64,000 nucleotides of DNA from Mycobacterium kiyosense (GCA_021654635.1 AP025179.1:2294001-2358000); one strand, 5' to 3'; shown: positions 33,914-44,218, numbered from the stretch's first letter. Numbers and translations: made by a program. The notes: generated from the letters alone by a model not told the origin.

Positions 33914-34915
33914 ATGAACGCACATTTTCCCGACCGCGGCACCGCCGAGACCGTACTGCGGCTGGCGTCGCGGGCGCCGTCGGTCCACAACACCCAACCG
34001 TGGCGCTGGCGGGTAGGGGAGACGAGCCTGCACCTGTACTCCGACGCGACCCTGCAGCTTGCCCACACCGACCCCGAGGGCCGAGACCTGATCCTGAGCT
34101 GTGGCGCGGCGCTCAACCACTGCATCATCGGTTTGGCCGCGACCGGATGGCAGGCCAAGGTGGTCCGGCTGCCCAATCCGCACGACCCCAGCCACCTCGC
34201 CGCCATCGAGGTGGTTCCGCACCCGGCCGGCCAGCTCGACATCATGCTGGCCGCGGCGATACCGCGGCGGCGAACCGACCGCCGCTACTACAGCTTCTGG
34301 CCGGTGGCGGGTGGCGACATCGCCCTGATGGCCGCCCGCGCCGCGCGCGCCGGGGTGGCCCTGCGCCGGGTGGACGCCACCGACAAGCTGAACAGGATTG
34401 TGGCCGAATCGGTCTGGAACCACGCCGCCGATCCGGACTACCTGGCCGAACTCTCCGCGTGGAGCGGTCGGCACGCGTCCGCCGACGGTATACCGGCGCA
34501 CAGCACTCCGGCGCCGGACCTGAGCGCGGCGATGCCCAACCGGCTGTTCGCCCGTCCCGAATTGCGGATGCCTTCCGGCGCCACACCGGACGTGGAGAAC
34601 GCTGCGGTGCTGGCGCTGGGCACCATGACCGACGACAAGTTGGCCTGGCTGCGGACCGGCGAGGCCACCAGCGTCGTGTTGCTCACCGCGACCGCGTTGG
34701 GCCTGTCCAGCTGCCCCATCACCGAGCCACTGGAGATCGCCGAGACCCGGGAAGCGGTGCGCACAGACGTCTTCGGCGCCAACGGCTACCCGCAGATGCT
34801 GCTGCGAGTGGGCTGGGCGCCCATCGACGCCGATCCATTGCCGTCGACGCCGCGTCGTGAACTCGAGGACTTCGTCGAGTGGAGTGCCGAGCAACAACAA
34901 GCTGTCGGCCAATAG
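33914..34915 (+). CDS. acg: Acg-type nitroreductase-family protein
   Basis: Protein of 333 residues in the Acg (Rv2032) group of the nitroreductase superfamily, made of two degenerate flavin-reductase-like halves. Marks are LASRAPSVHNTQPWRWRV, DLILSCGAALNH, RRRTDRRYYSFWPV and the C-terminal NGYPQMLLRVGW. M. tuberculosis Acg is DosR-induced and appears to sequester FMN rather than to reduce nitro compounds. The ATG at 33914 follows a GAGGG ribosome site; an ATG at 33899 is possible. It is 37 bases before the hydrogenase genes, so it probably leads that operon. Confidence 0.9.
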   Translation: MNAHFPDRGTAETVLRLASRAPSVHNTQPWRWRVGETSLHLYSDATLQLAHTDPEGRDLILSCGAALNHCIIGLAATGWQAKVVRLPNPHDPSHLAAIEVVPHPAGQLDIMLAAAIPRRRTDRRYYSFWPVAGGDIALMAARAARAGVALRRVDATDKLNRIVAESVWNHAADPDYLAELSAWSGRHASADGIPAHSTPAPDLSAAMPNRLFARPELRMPSGATPDVENAAVLALGTMTDDKLAWLRTGEATSVVLLTATALGLSSCPITEPLEIAETREAVRTDVFGANGYPQMLLRVGWAPIDADPLPSTPRRELEDFVEWSAEQQQAVGQ

Positions 34916-34952
34916 CCGGCGGTTTACAGCGCAACCCCGCGCGGGCAATGAT

Positions 34953-36092
34953 ATGTCGATGACCGGGCGGGCCGAAGACTGCGCGTTGCTGGATGTGGGC
35001 GGGCTGCACGAACTGGTCGAGTCGCTGATCGAACGCGGTTACCGGGTGGTCGGCCCGACGTTGCGGGACAACGCGATTGTGCTCGCCGAACTCGATTCCG
35101 CGGCCGATCTCCCGCGCGGCTGGGGCGTGGACGTGGGCCCGGGGCACTACCGGGTCCGGCGCCGCGACGACGAGGCGGTATTCGGGCATTCGGCCGGAGC
35201 GCAGTCGTGGAAGCAGTTCCTGCACCCGCCGCGGTTGCGGCTGTGGGCCGGAACCCGGGACGGGACAGTCCAATCCGAGCCAGAACCGCCGCGTTACGCG
35301 CTGCTCGGCGTGCATGGTTGCGACCTGGCCGCTATCGCGACCCTGGACCGCGTGCTCGGCAATGCCGACTATCCCGACGGCTCCTATGTCGGCCGCCGCC
35401 GAAACCTGTTCGTCGTGGCGGTGAACTGCACCGAGCCCGGTGGGCTGTGCTTCTGTGCGTCGATGGGTACCGGCCCTGCCGTCGGACCCGGCTACGATCT
35501 CGCGCTCACCGAGCTCCTCGACGACGGTGCCGCACCCAGCTATCTGGTCGACGTGGGATCCCCCGAAGGCGCCGAGGTGCTGGCCGGCCTACCGCAGCGC
35601 GAACCAACCCGGAGCGAAATCGATTGCGCCCGTGGTGAAGTCGACGCCGCCGCGCAACACATGGGCCGCCGGATGCCCGAGACCGACCTGCGTAACCTGC
35701 TGATCGACGCACGCGAGTCGCCGCAGTGGGAGGACGTGGCCGGGCGCTGCCTGACCTGCGGCAACTGCACCATGGTGTGCCCGACCTGTTTCTGCACCAG
35801 CACCGAGGACGTCAGCGACCTCACCGGCGAGCACGCCGAGCGGTGGCGAAACTGGGCTTCCTGCTTCGAATTCGACTTCACCTACGTCCACGGCGGCGGC
35901 AGCGTCCGGCAGTCCGGGGCGTCGCGCTACCGGCACTGGATCACCCACAAACTGGGCACCTGGCACGACCAGTTCGGCATGTCCGGCTGCGTCGGCTGCG
36001 GCCGCTGCATCGCCTGGTGTCCCACCGGCATCGACATCACCGAGGAGATGAACAAGATGGCCGGAACGCCGGAGCGGACCGGCGATGACTGA
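34953..36092 (+). CDS. hyhB: Group 3b [NiFe] hydrogenase, iron-sulfur (beta) subunit
   Basis: HyhB-type electron-transfer subunit of 379 residues. Two ferredoxin clusters are evident: Cys266, 269, 272 and 276 ([11 protein letters not shown]) and Cys346, 349, 352 and 356 ([12 protein letters not shown]). The middle carries [13 protein letters not shown] and a Cys-rich LCFCASMG typical of the sulfhydrogenase/anaerobic sulfite reductase A family. It passes electrons between the flavin subunit and the small subunit of the soluble bidirectional NAD(P)-linked hydrogenase. Start at ATG 34953. It overlaps the next gene by 8 bases. Confidence 0.93.
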   Translation: MSMTGRAEDCALLDVGGLHELVESLIERGYRVVGPTLRDNAIVLAELDSAADLPRGWGVDVGPGHYRVRRRDDEAVFGHSAGAQSWKQFLHPPRLRLWAGTRDGTVQSEPEPPRYALLGVHGCDLAAIATLDRVLGNADYPDGSYVGRRRNLFVVAVNCTEPGGLCFCASMGTGPAVGPGYDLALTELLDDGAAPSYLVDVGSPEGAEVLAGLPQREPTRSEIDCARGEVDAAAQHMGRRMPETDLRNLLIDARESPQWEDVAGRCLTCGNCTMVCPTCFCTSTEDVSDLTGEHAERWRNWASCFEFDFTYVHGGGSVRQSGASRYRHWITHKLGTWHDQFGMSGCVGCGRCIAWCPTGIDITEEMNKMAGTPERTGDD

Positions 36093-36939
36093 AGCGACCC
36101 GCGTGCTGCCTGCGCTGCATTCGATGGCGCCCGTTCCCTACCGGGTACGCAGTCGCGTTGTGGAGAGCCCGGATTCGGCGACCCTGTGCCTCGAGCCGGT
36201 CGGTGAGGCGCTGCGCTCGCCCGAGCCGGGCGAGTTCATGATGCTCTACGCCTTCGGCGTCGGCGAGGTCGCGATCTCGGTCTCCGGTGACCCGACCGTC
36301 ACCGACGGTTCCATCACCCACACCGTGCGATCGGTCGGTGCGGTCAGTCGCGCGCTGCACGACGCCCAGCCGGGCAGTGTCATCGGCGTCCGCGGGCCAT
36401 TCGGGACCACCTGGGGTTTGGCCGAGGCCGTCGGGCGGGATCTGGTGATGGTCGCCGGCGGCGTGGGGCTGTGCCCGTTGCGTCCGGCGATCCTGCAGGC
36501 GGTGGCGTTGCGGGCCCGCTATGGAACGCTGACGCTGGTGGTGGGCGCCCGCTCGAAGTCCGACTTCGTGTTCGCCGACCAACTCAAGAGGTGGGCCAAC
36601 GACCCGCAGATCGATTTGCACCTGATCGTCGACGCCGCCACGCAGGGCTGGACCGGTGAGGTCGGGCTGGTCACCGCGCCGCTGCGGCGCTTGACGCTGG
36701 ACCCGGGCTGCACCACCGCGTTCCTCTGCGGACCGGAAGCCATGCTGCATTTCGGCGCCGAGGAATTGATCGCCAAAGGTGTTGCCGCGCAAGATATCAA
36801 GGTTTCGCTGGAACGGAATATGCAGTGCGGCATCGGTTTATGCGGGCACTGCCAACTGGGTCCGCTGCTGCTGTGCCGCGACGGACCCGTGGTGAGCTAC
36901 GACGTCGCCGGCCCGTTGCTGCGGGTGAAGGAGCTGTAG
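36085..36939 (+). CDS. hyhG: Group 3b [NiFe] hydrogenase, FAD/NAD(P)-binding (gamma) subunit
   Basis: Diaphorase subunit of 284 residues resembling the ferredoxin-NADP reductase and sulfite reductase B group. FAD-binding barrel in the first 110 residues ([25 protein letters not shown]), then the nucleotide-binding [13 protein letters not shown] and [12 protein letters not shown], and a C-terminal [2Fe-2S] motif with cysteines in [15 protein letters not shown] and LLLCRDG. It links the hydrogenase to NAD(P)(H). The ATG overlaps the beta-subunit gene by 8 bases and the following gene begins directly after its stop. Confidence 0.94.
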   Translation: MTEATRVLPALHSMAPVPYRVRSRVVESPDSATLCLEPVGEALRSPEPGEFMMLYAFGVGEVAISVSGDPTVTDGSITHTVRSVGAVSRALHDAQPGSVIGVRGPFGTTWGLAEAVGRDLVMVAGGVGLCPLRPAILQAVALRARYGTLTLVVGARSKSDFVFADQLKRWANDPQIDLHLIVDAATQGWTGEVGLVTAPLRRLTLDPGCTTAFLCGPEAMLHFGAEELIAKGVAAQDIKVSLERNMQCGIGLCGHCQLGPLLLCRDGPVVSYDVAGPLLRVKEL

Positions 36940-37698
36940 ATGAGCCCACCCAAACTGGCCGTGTGGAAGTTCGCCTCGTGCGACGGTTGTCAGCTGACGC
37001 TGCTGGATTGCGAGGACGAGTTGCTCACCCTGGCCGGTCAGGTCACGATCGCCAACTTCGCGGAGGCATCCAGCGCGACCGTCGACGGCCCGTACGACGT
37101 GTCGCTGGTCGAAGGTTCGGTCACCACGCCGCACGACGAGCAACGGATCCGTGACATCCGCAAGCAGTCTCGGGTATTGGTCACCATCGGTGCGTGTGCG
37201 ACGGCCGGGGGAGTGCAAGCACTGCGCAACTTCGCCGACGTCACCGAATTCACCTCGGTGGTGTACGCCCGACCCGACTACATCCAGACCCTGGCGACCT
37301 CCACGCCCGCCTCCGCGCACGTCGAGGTCGACTACCAGCTGCACGGCTGCCCGATCGACCGCGGACAGCTGCTCGACACCCTGGCCGCGTTGCTGATCGG
37401 CCGCAAACCGCGGCTGCCGGCCAAGACGGTGTGCACCGAATGCAAGATGCGTGGCGTCACCTGCCTGGTCGTCGCCGACGGCACGCCGTGCCTGGGGCCC
37501 GTCACCCACGCCGGCTGCGGTGCGCTGTGCCCCAAGCATCATCGCGGCTGCTTCGGCTGTTTCGGCCCGTCGGCGGCGCCACAGACCGCGACGCTGATTC
37601 CGTTGTTGCGCCGCGACGGCATGTCCGACGGCGACGTCGAACGGGTGTTCTCGACGTTCAACGTGACCAGTTTCGCCGCCGAACGGCAGCCGCGGTGA
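36940..37698 (+). CDS. hyhS: Group 3b [NiFe] hydrogenase, small (delta) subunit
   Basis: Small subunit of 252 residues without a Tat signal, hence cytosolic. The proximal-cluster cysteines are in [23 protein letters not shown] and QLHGCPID; further cysteines ([26 protein letters not shown]) would bind additional [4Fe-4S] clusters. It relays electrons between the Ni-Fe site and the HyhB/G module. Start immediately follows the gamma-subunit stop; its own stop is overlapped by the large-subunit GTG. Confidence 0.95.
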   Translation: MSPPKLAVWKFASCDGCQLTLLDCEDELLTLAGQVTIANFAEASSATVDGPYDVSLVEGSVTTPHDEQRIRDIRKQSRVLVTIGACATAGGVQALRNFADVTEFTSVVYARPDYIQTLATSTPASAHVEVDYQLHGCPIDRGQLLDTLAALLIGRKPRLPAKTVCTECKMRGVTCLVVADGTPCLGPVTHAGCGALCPKHHRGCFGCFGPSAAPQTATLIPLLRRDGMSDGDVERVFSTFNVTSFAAERQPR

Positions 37699-38981
37699 GC
37701 ACCCGCACCCTCAGTGTCGGCACCCTGGCGCGAGTGGAAGGCGAAGGGGCGCTGCATGTCACGGTGAGAGACGGCGTGCTGGAAAGGGTGGAGCTCAACA
37801 TCTACGAGCCGCCGCGGTTCTTCGAAGCCTTTCTGCGCGGCCGCGCCTACACCGAACCGCCCGACCTGACCGCACGGATTTGCGGAATCTGTCCGGTCGC
37901 TTACCAATTCAGCGCGTGCAACGCGATCGAAGACGCCTGCGGGGCGACCCTGGACGACGAGCTCGTCGCGCTGCGCCGGTTGTTGTACTGCGGCGAGTGG
38001 ATGCACAGTCACGTGCTGCACATCTACCTGCTGAACGCCCCGGACTTCCTGGGCTGCCCCGACATCATCGCCATGTCGCGAAATCATGGCGCCGCGGTGC
38101 AGCGGGGCCTGTCGCTGAAGAAGGCCGGCAACGCGCTGATGGAGTTCGTCGGCGGACGCGCGATACACCCCATCAACGTGCGCGTCGGCGGCTTCTACTC
38201 GGTGCCGACCAAAGCCGAACTCGCACCGATGGCCGAACGGCTGCGCCGCGCCCTGGACGAAGCGCTGGAAACGGTGGAGTGGGTGTCGGGCTTCGAGTTT
38301 CCCGAATTCGAGATGGACCACGAGTTCCTGGCGTTGAGCACCCCGGGGCGCTACCCGATCGAGAACGGCACCATCGTGCGCAGCGCCGGCCCGTCCTTCC
38401 CGGTGGCCGATTTCACCGAGCGGGTACGCGAGCACCAGGTGCCGCACTCCTCGGCACTGCAGGCGACGCTGGACGGCGGGCGTCACCTCACCGGGCCGCT
38501 GGCCCGCTATTCGCTGAACTCCGCGGCGCTGTCACCGATCGCGGCGCAGGCCGCCGCCCGCGCCGGGCTGGGCGTGCAATGCCGAAACCCGTTCCGCAGC
38601 ATCGTCGTTCGATCCGTCGAGGTGGTCTACGCGATCGAGGAAGCATTGCGCATCATCGACGAATACCAACGCCCATCCCGCCCGTACGTGGACGTCGAAG
38701 CCCGGCCCGGGGTGGGGCACGGCGTCAGTGAGGCGCCCCGCGGTCTGCTCTACCACCGGTACCGAATCGACGCTGAGGGACTGATTTCCGCGGCGACCAT
38801 CGTCCCGCCCACCTCACAGAATCAGGGTGCGATCGAAGCCGACCTGGCCCGCGTCGTCTCGACCAATCTGGATATCGACGACGCGGCACTGACCCTGTTG
38901 TGCGAGAGGGTGATTCGTAACTACGACCCGTGCATCTCGTGTGCCACCCACTTCTTGACCCTCACCGTGGACGGCCGGTGA
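37695..38981 (+). CDS. hyhL: Group 3b [NiFe] hydrogenase, large (alpha) subunit
   Basis: Catalytic subunit of 428 residues. Nickel is held by the N-terminal RICGICP (Cys63 and Cys66) and the C-terminal DPCISC (Cys413 and Cys416), followed by Ala-Thr-His419. The nine residues after His419 (FLTLTVDGR) are the peptide removed by the maturation protease encoded next. The L1 motif and the short C-terminus fit group 3b (HyhL/MSMEG_3931-cluster type) rather than the uptake groups 1 or 2. The GTG at 37695 overlaps the small-subunit stop. In mycobacteria this enzyme is known for hypoxic, DosR-dependent expression, where it can dispose of reductant as H2. Confidence 0.95.
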   Translation: MSTRTLSVGTLARVEGEGALHVTVRDGVLERVELNIYEPPRFFEAFLRGRAYTEPPDLTARICGICPVAYQFSACNAIEDACGATLDDELVALRRLLYCGEWMHSHVLHIYLLNAPDFLGCPDIIAMSRNHGAAVQRGLSLKKAGNALMEFVGGRAIHPINVRVGGFYSVPTKAELAPMAERLRRALDEALETVEWVSGFEFPEFEMDHEFLALSTPGRYPIENGTIVRSAGPSFPVADFTERVREHQVPHSSALQATLDGGRHLTGPLARYSLNSAALSPIAAQAAARAGLGVQCRNPFRSIVVRSVEVVYAIEEALRIIDEYQRPSRPYVDVEARPGVGHGVSEAPRGLLYHRYRIDAEGLISAATIVPPTSQNQGAIEADLARVVSTNLDIDDAALTLLCERVIRNYDPCISCATHFLTLTVDGR

Positions 38982-39448
38982 CCGCGGACACCGTCGTCGT
39001 CGGACTGGGCAACCGGTTCCGGCGCGACGACGCCGTCGGCATCCTTGCCGCCGAAGCGATCGGCGAGCTGACACTGCCCGGCGTCCGGGTGATCACCGAC
39101 ATCTGCGATCCGATGAGCCTGTTGGAGGCGTGGTCCGGTGCGCGCCGGGCCGTGCTGATCGACGCCGCCGTCACTGCGGCGACTCGGCCGGGCCGGGTCC
39201 GCTGCTGCGCGGTGACGGATGTGGCCGCGGCCGGTGGGCTGAGTTCGCATGCCGTCGACGTCGCCGGCACATACGCCCTCGGAATGGCGCTGGGCCGGGT
39301 GCCCGATTCGGTGGTGGCGGTGACGGTCGAGGTGGCCGACACCGGGCACGGCACGGAGCTGACCCCAGCGGTCGCGGGCGCGGTGCCGCTAATGGTCAAT
39401 CTGGCTGTGCGCGAGATCAATCGGCGATCGTCGGCTACGCAGCGCTAG
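38978..39448 (+). CDS. Hydrogenase maturation endopeptidase
   Basis: HycI/HyaD-type protease of 156 residues that trims the C-terminus of the large subunit after nickel insertion. VVGLGNRFRRDDAVGI carries the conserved GNxxxxDD, where an acidic residue senses nickel; a second acid is in LIDAAVT and the conserved His in GLSSHAVDVAG. GTG 38978 overlaps the large-subunit stop, making this the fifth coupled gene of the hydrogenase operon. The last 14 bases overlap the convergent membrane-protein gene. Confidence 0.92.
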   Translation: MTADTVVVGLGNRFRRDDAVGILAAEAIGELTLPGVRVITDICDPMSLLEAWSGARRAVLIDAAVTAATRPGRVRCCAVTDVAAAGGLSSHAVDVAGTYALGMALGRVPDSVVAVTVEVADTGHGTELTPAVAGAVPLMVNLAVREINRRSSATQR

Positions 39449-39896
39449 GCAGATCCCGACTGGTTGCGTCGGACCTGACCGGCTGAGCCGGCGCAGGCCG
39501 CCAGCCGACGTAGGTCAGATACGCCCCCGCCGCGGCCACCAAGATGCTCGCGCTCATCCATGCCGAACTCATACCGATCGTGGCGTCGGCGGCTTTCATG
39601 AAAACGCCGGGGAAGGCCACCAGCAGCAGCCCGCGCGCCGTGAGCATCCACCCCAGCGCGGACACGGTGGCGGCCGGCGCGCCCCGCCAATAGGGGTGCA
39701 GGGCCACAATTACGATGCCGATCAGCAGCACGATGGTGCCGCTCATCCAGGCCCAGGCCGGGTTGGACTCGAACCCGTCGAGCAGTGCGCGCATCTCCGA
39801 TCCGCGTGCCACGGTCGCGGTACCCAGGATTGCGAGGAACGGACCCAGGACGCGTGCGAACGCGTACGTTCTGGGCTGGACGTGTGTGGTGTTCAT
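39435..39896 (-). CDS. Four-helix membrane protein, DosR-linked
   Basis: A 153-residue membrane protein with four hydrophobic helices (VLGPFLAILGTATVA, MSGTIVLLIGIVIVALH, WMLTARGLLLVAFPGVF and MSASILVAAAGAYLTYVGW). Start at ATG 39896 after a GGAGGT ribosome site. A good DosR-type box lies about 70 bases upstream, so hypoxic induction is predicted. I recall similar small membrane proteins in mycobacterial DosR regions but cannot assign a function. Confidence 0.8.
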   Translation of the reverse strand: MNTTHVQPRTYAFARVLGPFLAILGTATVARGSEMRALLDGFESNPAWAWMSGTIVLLIGIVIVALHPYWRGAPAATVSALGWMLTARGLLLVAFPGVFMKAADATIGMSSAWMSASILVAAAGAYLTYVGWRPAPAQPVRSDATSRDLPSAA

Positions 39897-39965
39897 GGTG
39901 GTACCTCCGGCGACCGAGACCTTTCGTCCGGTACCTTCATTCGAGCACTGGACCCGGTTGCGCGC

Positions 39966-39979
39966 GAGGGACGGAAGTC
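39966..39979 (-). promoter_or_regulatory. DosR box
   Basis: Minus-strand GGGACTTCCGTCCC agrees with 12 of 14 positions of the DosR core GGGACTWWAGTCCC. It lies about 70 bases upstream of the four-helix membrane protein gene. The same 14-mer recurs at 40968 in the other orientation. Confidence 0.78.
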
Positions 39980-40018
39980 CCAACTTTCAGCGTCGTGCCC
40001 CAACCTTGCCGATCTCGC

Positions 40019-40429
40019 TCACTGCGAGGTGAACCGGAACCGCCGGCCGGTGACCAGTTCGGGAAGCACCCGCACGTAGTGCGTTTTCGTCGCCGCGGTC
40101 CACGACAGCAGCTGCGCCCGCTCGGCCTCCTCGAGATCCTGTTCGTCGCGCACCGAGCGCGCGACGCCCTTGACGATCACGCTCCATCCCTCGGCGAGCG
40201 AGTAGTCGTCGGCCTCGAACACAACATGGTTGTTGATCGCCGTGCTGATCAGCTTGGTGCCCTCGGCGGTGCGGAAGAGCACGGTTCGGCGCTGGACGGC
40301 GAAGTTGACCGGGAAGATCTCGGGCCGGGCGTCGACACTGGTGACCAGCCGCCCGATCGGGACACTGCCCAGCAGGTCCCAGCATTCGTGCTCTGAGAGG
40401 ATCGTGACTCCCTCGCCGGACACCGGCAT
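40019..40429 (-). CDS. Pyridoxamine-phosphate-oxidase-fold flavin protein
   Basis: A 136-residue split-barrel protein of the type that includes M. tuberculosis Rv3129 and other F420/FMN- or haem-binding mycobacterial proteins. Typical are ILSEHECWDLLGSVPIGRLV, IFPVNFAV, TVLFRTAEGTKL and WSVIVKGVAR. Likely binds a flavin and acts as an oxidoreductase or binding protein; no specific reaction is visible. Start at ATG 40429 is preferred because AAGGGGG lies upstream; ATG 40513 is an alternative. A poor DosR-like sequence (AGGACTCTATTGCC, 40529-40542) precedes it. Confidence 0.85.
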   Translation of the reverse strand: MPVSGEGVTILSEHECWDLLGSVPIGRLVTSVDARPEIFPVNFAVQRRTVLFRTAEGTKLISTAINNHVVFEADDYSLAEGWSVIVKGVARSVRDEQDLEEAERAQLLSWTAATKTHYVRVLPELVTGRRFRFTSQ

Positions 40430-40719
40430 CGATCCGCCCCCTTCGAGTCGTGGTGCGTCGTCACCGACGACGGTAGTCCGCGTGGCGGCCACCGGCGCAA
40501 GTGCGTCAGGCATCGGGCACCTGTGACGAAGGACTCTATTGCCGGATGACAGTGTGCTGCAGCCTGGAGTTCGATGGGCGTTGATCGGCATTGGTGGCCG
40601 GCAGCAGAGAGTTGGGTATTTGCCATGTTCCGAGCGGTGCCCACCGGAGGGCCGAGGTGCGGCCGATCGCTCGACTGGTGTCGCGCGGATGCGCAATGCT
40701 GCCAGAACAAAGCGGTTCC

Positions 40720-41043
40720 ATGCAGCTGACTGACGCCGACGTCGATGCGCTGGCCTGCAGATTCCTGAACTCGCCCTATGCCGATCAGGCCGTGTACTCG
40801 AGCTGGTCACTGGACCGGCGTCTCGAGGGGTTCCTGCGTCGTAGGGATTTGACGAGGATCGCCGAGGACGGGGACGCGTTCCGGCTCATCCTGGAACGCG
40901 TCATGTCCTACATCGGTTTGGGATATCAGTCGACGGCGGCCGGGGCCGAGGACGCCGACGAAGGGCAGGGACTTCCGTCCCTTGCAGTGGTCAACCGGGA
41001 CCGGTCGAATAGACATCGGCCCAAAAGTGACTTCGAAATCTAG
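40720..41043 (+). CDS. Small hypothetical protein preceding the Rv2030c-type gene
   Basis: A 107-residue protein beginning MQLTDADVDALACRFLN, with a charged helical body (LRRRDLTRIAEDGDAFRLIL) and a basic tail. An ATG at 40696 would add eight residues; neither start has a clear ribosome site. No membrane segment or known motif. Its 3' part contains the DosR box that serves the next gene, so the last 25 codons are constrained twice or the real protein function ends before. Family not recognised. Confidence 0.6.
   Translation: MQLTDADVDALACRFLNSPYADQAVYSSWSLDRRLEGFLRRRDLTRIAEDGDAFRLILERVMSYIGLGYQSTAAGAEDADEGQGLPSLAVVNRDRSNRHRPKSDFEI
40968..40981 (+). promoter_or_regulatory. DosR box inside the small upstream gene
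   Basis: GGGACTTCCGTCCC, identical to the core at 39966-39979 read on the other strand. It lies 74 bases before the ATG of the phosphoribosyltransferase/esterase gene, whose M. tuberculosis counterpart (Rv2030c) is in the DosR regulon. Confidence 0.8.
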
Positions 41044-41055
41044 AGAGTGCAGATC

Positions 41056-43086
41056 ATGACCAGTGCAGCGTCGGCCTCCCCGAGGCGTGTTTTCCGTGAC
41101 CGGCGTGAGGCCGGCAAGGTGCTGGCCGGGTTGTTGAGCGCCTACCGCGACCGCCCCGACGTACTCGTACTCGGCTTGGCCCGCGGCGGCGTGCCCGTCG
41201 CGTGGGAGGTGGCCGCGGGCTTGCGCGTTCCGCTGGACGCGTTCATCGTCCGAAAGCTGGGCGCACCTGGGCACGAGGAGTTCGCTCTGGGAGCGCTGGC
41301 TAGCGGCGGCCGGGTCGTCATCAACGACGACATCGTGCGCGGCCTGCGGGTCACCCCGCAGCAGCTGCGTGACGTCGCCGAACGTGAGGGCCGCGAGTTG
41401 GCTCGCCGCGAAGCGGCCTACCGGGATGGCCGCCCGCCGGTGGAGGTGGCGGGCAAGACCGTGCTGCTCGTCGACGACGGATTAGCCACCGGTGCAAGCA
41501 TGTTCGCGGCGGTGCAGGCATTGCGGGAGGCCGAGCCGGCCGAGTTGGTGATCGCGGTGCCGGCCGCCCCGGAATCGACCTGCCGGGAGTTCGCCGCCTT
41601 GGTCGACGACGTGGTGTGCGCGTCGATGCCCACCCCGTTCATGGCGGTGGGGGAGTCGTATTGGGACTTCAGCCAGGTCAGCGACGAGGAGGTGCGCCGA
41701 CTGCTGGCTACCCCCACGACCGGCATCCCGGTGATCAGGCCCGCGACGCCGACACCCGCGGAGGTGCTCAACGTCGCGGCGATCAACGCGCCGCAGGGCA
41801 TTCCGCCGCGTGAGGTGCTGGAGGAGATCATCGGGGACGCGCGGGTGGTGCTGATCGGGGAGAGCTCGCACGGCACCCACGAGTTCTACGAGGCGCGCGC
41901 CGAGATCACCAAGTGGCTGATCGAGGAGAAGGGGTTCAGCGGGGTCGCGGCCGAGGCGGACTGGCCGGATGCCTACCGGGTGAATCGCTACGTTCGCGGC
42001 CTGGGTGAGGACGCCAACGCGGAGGAGGCGCTGCGCGGGTTCGAGCGCTTCCCGGCTTGGATGTGGCGCAACACCGTGGTTCGCGACTTCGCCGAGTGGT
42101 TGCGCGGACACAACACGCGGCACGCGGCCGCAGGCGGCCACCAAGCCGGTTTCTACGGGCTGGATCTGTACAGCCTGCATCGGTCGATGGCCGAAGTGGT
42201 CAGCTACCTCGAGAAGGTCGACCCGGTCGCGGCCGCGCGGGCCCGTAACCGCTACGCCTGCTTCGACCACAACTCCGCCGACGACGGCCAGGCCTATGGC
42301 TTCGCGGCGGCCTTCGGTGCCGGCCCCAGGTGTGAGCAGGAAGCGATCGATCAACTGGTTGAGTTGCAGCGCAACGCGTTCGCCTATCTGCGCACCGACG
42401 GACAGCTCGCCGAGGACGAACTGTTCTATGCCCAGCAGAACGCGCAAACTGTGCGCAACGCCGAGGAGTACTACCGGGCGATGTTCAGCGGACGGGTCAC
42501 CTCCTGGAACCTGCGCGATCAGCACATGGCGCAAACCCTCGAGGCGCTGCTGACGCACCTGGACCGGCGCAGTGACTCGCCCGCCCGAATCGTGGTGTGG
42601 GCGCACAACTCTCACGTCGGCGATGCGACGGCCACCGAAGTTTGGGCCGACGGGCAGCTCACGCTCGGGCAGCTGGTGCGTCAGCGCTACGGCGAGCAGG
42701 CGCGGTTGATCGGGTTGAGCACCTACTCGGGTACCGTGACCGCCGCCAGCGAGTGGGGTGGCATCGCCGAGCGGAAGGTGGTCCGGCCGGCACTGGCGGG
42801 CAGCGTCGAAGAGATGTTCCACGAGACCGGGCGGGAGGCGTTCCTGGTGTCCGCGCTCGTCGACCAACGGGCCGGGGCGCCGCTGGCCGACGTGCGGCTG
42901 GGGCGCGCCATCGGAGTGATCTACCAACCGGCCACCGAACGGCAGAGCCACTATTTCCACGTGCGCCCGCTCGGGCAGTTCGACGCGATGATCCATATCG
43001 ACCACACCCGCGCGCTGGAACCCCTCGAGCGCACCAGCCGGTGGATCGCGGGCGAGACACCAGAAACCTATCCGAGCGGTCTGTAG
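41056..43086 (+). CDS. Phosphoribosyltransferase-erythromycin esterase fusion, Rv2030c-like
   Basis: Two-domain protein of 676 residues. The N-terminal part (about 15-215) is a type I phosphoribosyltransferase with the PRPP loop [14 protein letters not shown]. The C-terminal part (about 245-670) is an EreA/ChaN-like erythromycin-esterase domain with [30 protein letters not shown] and [12 protein letters not shown], where His and Glu residues form the presumed active site. Length and sequence match Rv2030c, a DosR-regulon protein of unknown role. A GTG nine bases upstream is possible. It leads the block with PfkB and an Rv2028c-type protein. Confidence 0.94.
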   Translation: MTSAASASPRRVFRDRREAGKVLAGLLSAYRDRPDVLVLGLARGGVPVAWEVAAGLRVPLDAFIVRKLGAPGHEEFALGALASGGRVVINDDIVRGLRVTPQQLRDVAEREGRELARREAAYRDGRPPVEVAGKTVLLVDDGLATGASMFAAVQALREAEPAELVIAVPAAPESTCREFAALVDDVVCASMPTPFMAVGESYWDFSQVSDEEVRRLLATPTTGIPVIRPATPTPAEVLNVAAINAPQGIPPREVLEEIIGDARVVLIGESSHGTHEFYEARAEITKWLIEEKGFSGVAAEADWPDAYRVNRYVRGLGEDANAEEALRGFERFPAWMWRNTVVRDFAEWLRGHNTRHAAAGGHQAGFYGLDLYSLHRSMAEVVSYLEKVDPVAAARARNRYACFDHNSADDGQAYGFAAAFGAGPRCEQEAIDQLVELQRNAFAYLRTDGQLAEDELFYAQQNAQTVRNAEEYYRAMFSGRVTSWNLRDQHMAQTLEALLTHLDRRSDSPARIVVWAHNSHVGDATATEVWADGQLTLGQLVRQRYGEQARLIGLSTYSGTVTAASEWGGIAERKVVRPALAGSVEEMFHETGREAFLVSALVDQRAGAPLADVRLGRAIGVIYQPATERQSHYFHVRPLGQFDAMIHIDHTRALEPLERTSRWIAGETPETYPSGL

Positions 43087-43155
43087 CCGCGTTCCCGCCG
43101 GTAGACCAACGCCGAGTAACTTCACCTAAGCCAGTCGAGAAACGGGCAGGGGAAC

Positions 43156-44169
43156 ATGGGAATGCCGGCCGGGCCGCTCGCGGGACTGCCGCAGATCGTC
43201 ACACTGACGATGAATCCGGCGATCGACGTCACCACCGCCGTGGGGGTGGTGCGTCCGACCGAGAAACTTCGCTGCAGCTCTACCCGCTACGACCCCGGAG
43301 GGGGTGGCGTCAACGTCGCCCGGATCGCCAGGGTCCTGGGCGGTTCGGTGTTTGCGGTTTTCCCCGCGGGCGGCTCGACCGGTGGCCTGCTGACGTCGCT
43401 ACTCAGCGAGGAGGAGGTGCCGTTCGCCGAGATTCCGATCACGGCTGCCATCCGGGAAAGCTTCACCGTCAATGAATCCAGTACCGGCCGCCAATACCGG
43501 TTCGTGCTTCCCGGACCCCAGCTGAGCGACCGGGAACAGGCCAGATGTCTGCAGGAGTTGCGGATGGCGGCCCGCTCGGCGCAGTTTGTGGTGGCCAGTG
43601 GCAGCCTGCCTCCCGGGGTGCCCGACGACTTCTACGACAGGGTCGCCGAGCTGTGCCACGGCGTGGGTGCCTCGCTCATTCTGGACACCTCGGGTGCGGC
43701 CCTCGAGTGTGTCTCGTCCGGGGTGTTTCTGCTGAAGGTGAGCGTGCGCGAACTACGGGAATGCGTCGGACGCGAATTGCTCACCGAGACAGATCAATTG
43801 GAGGCGGCGCAAGAGCTGATCGCACTCGGGCGCGCGCAGGCCGTGGTGGTGTCGCTCGGCTCGCACGGCGCATTGCTCGCGACCGCTCGGGAAGGCCTGC
43901 GATTTGCGGCGGTTCCCATGGCGGCCGGCAGCGGGGTGGGCGCCGGCGATGCGATGGTCGCCGGCATCACGGTGGGCTTGAGCCGGGGCTGTGCGCTGCC
44001 CGAGGCGGTGCGGCTCGGGATCGCCGCGGGCGCGGCGATGTTGTTGACCCCCGGCACGGCACCCTGCTCGGCCGCGGACGTGAACCGGTTGCTCGAGCTG
44101 GCCGCGCAGCCTTTCGACATCGCCCGCGTTGGCGTCTCAGGTGGGGCCGAACGGCCCCTGCCCAAATGA
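43156..44169 (+). CDS. pfkB: PfkB-family sugar kinase (Rv2029c-like phosphofructokinase 2)
   Basis: Ribokinase-fold kinase of 337 residues. TLTMNPAIDVTT at the N-terminus, the sugar-binding DPGGGGVNVAR, and the anion-hole/catalytic-base motif GSGVGAGDAMVAG (the Asp is the general base) are present. In M. tuberculosis, PfkB is the second phosphofructokinase and is DosR-induced. It lies 69 bases after the Rv2030c-type gene, same order as in M. tuberculosis. A GC hairpin (GGGGCC-GAAC-GGCCCC, 44143-44158) lies in the last codons. Confidence 0.93.
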   Translation: MGMPAGPLAGLPQIVTLTMNPAIDVTTAVGVVRPTEKLRCSSTRYDPGGGGVNVARIARVLGGSVFAVFPAGGSTGGLLTSLLSEEEVPFAEIPITAAIRESFTVNESSTGRQYRFVLPGPQLSDREQARCLQELRMAARSAQFVVASGSLPPGVPDDFYDRVAELCHGVGASLILDTSGAALECVSSGVFLLKVSVRELRECVGRELLTETDQLEAAQELIALGRAQAVVVSLGSHGALLATAREGLRFAAVPMAAGSGVGAGDAMVAGITVGLSRGCALPEAVRLGIAAGAAMLLTPGTAPCSAADVNRLLELAAQPFDIARVGVSGGAERPLPK

Positions 44170-44218
44170 CCACGCACGCCTTAGCCTGAGAGGCAACGAT
44201 CGCAAGCAGGAGCCGACT

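Noticed and set aside
40529..40542. AGGACTCTATTGCC as a DosR box for the split-barrel flavin protein.
   Set aside because: Only about nine of fourteen core positions agree, too weak to list as a site.
44143..44158. GGGGCC-GAAC-GGCCCC as a DosR box or terminator.
   Set aside because: It lies in the last codons of pfkB, lacks a T-run and lacks the ACT/AGT part of the DosR core; at most a chance hairpin.
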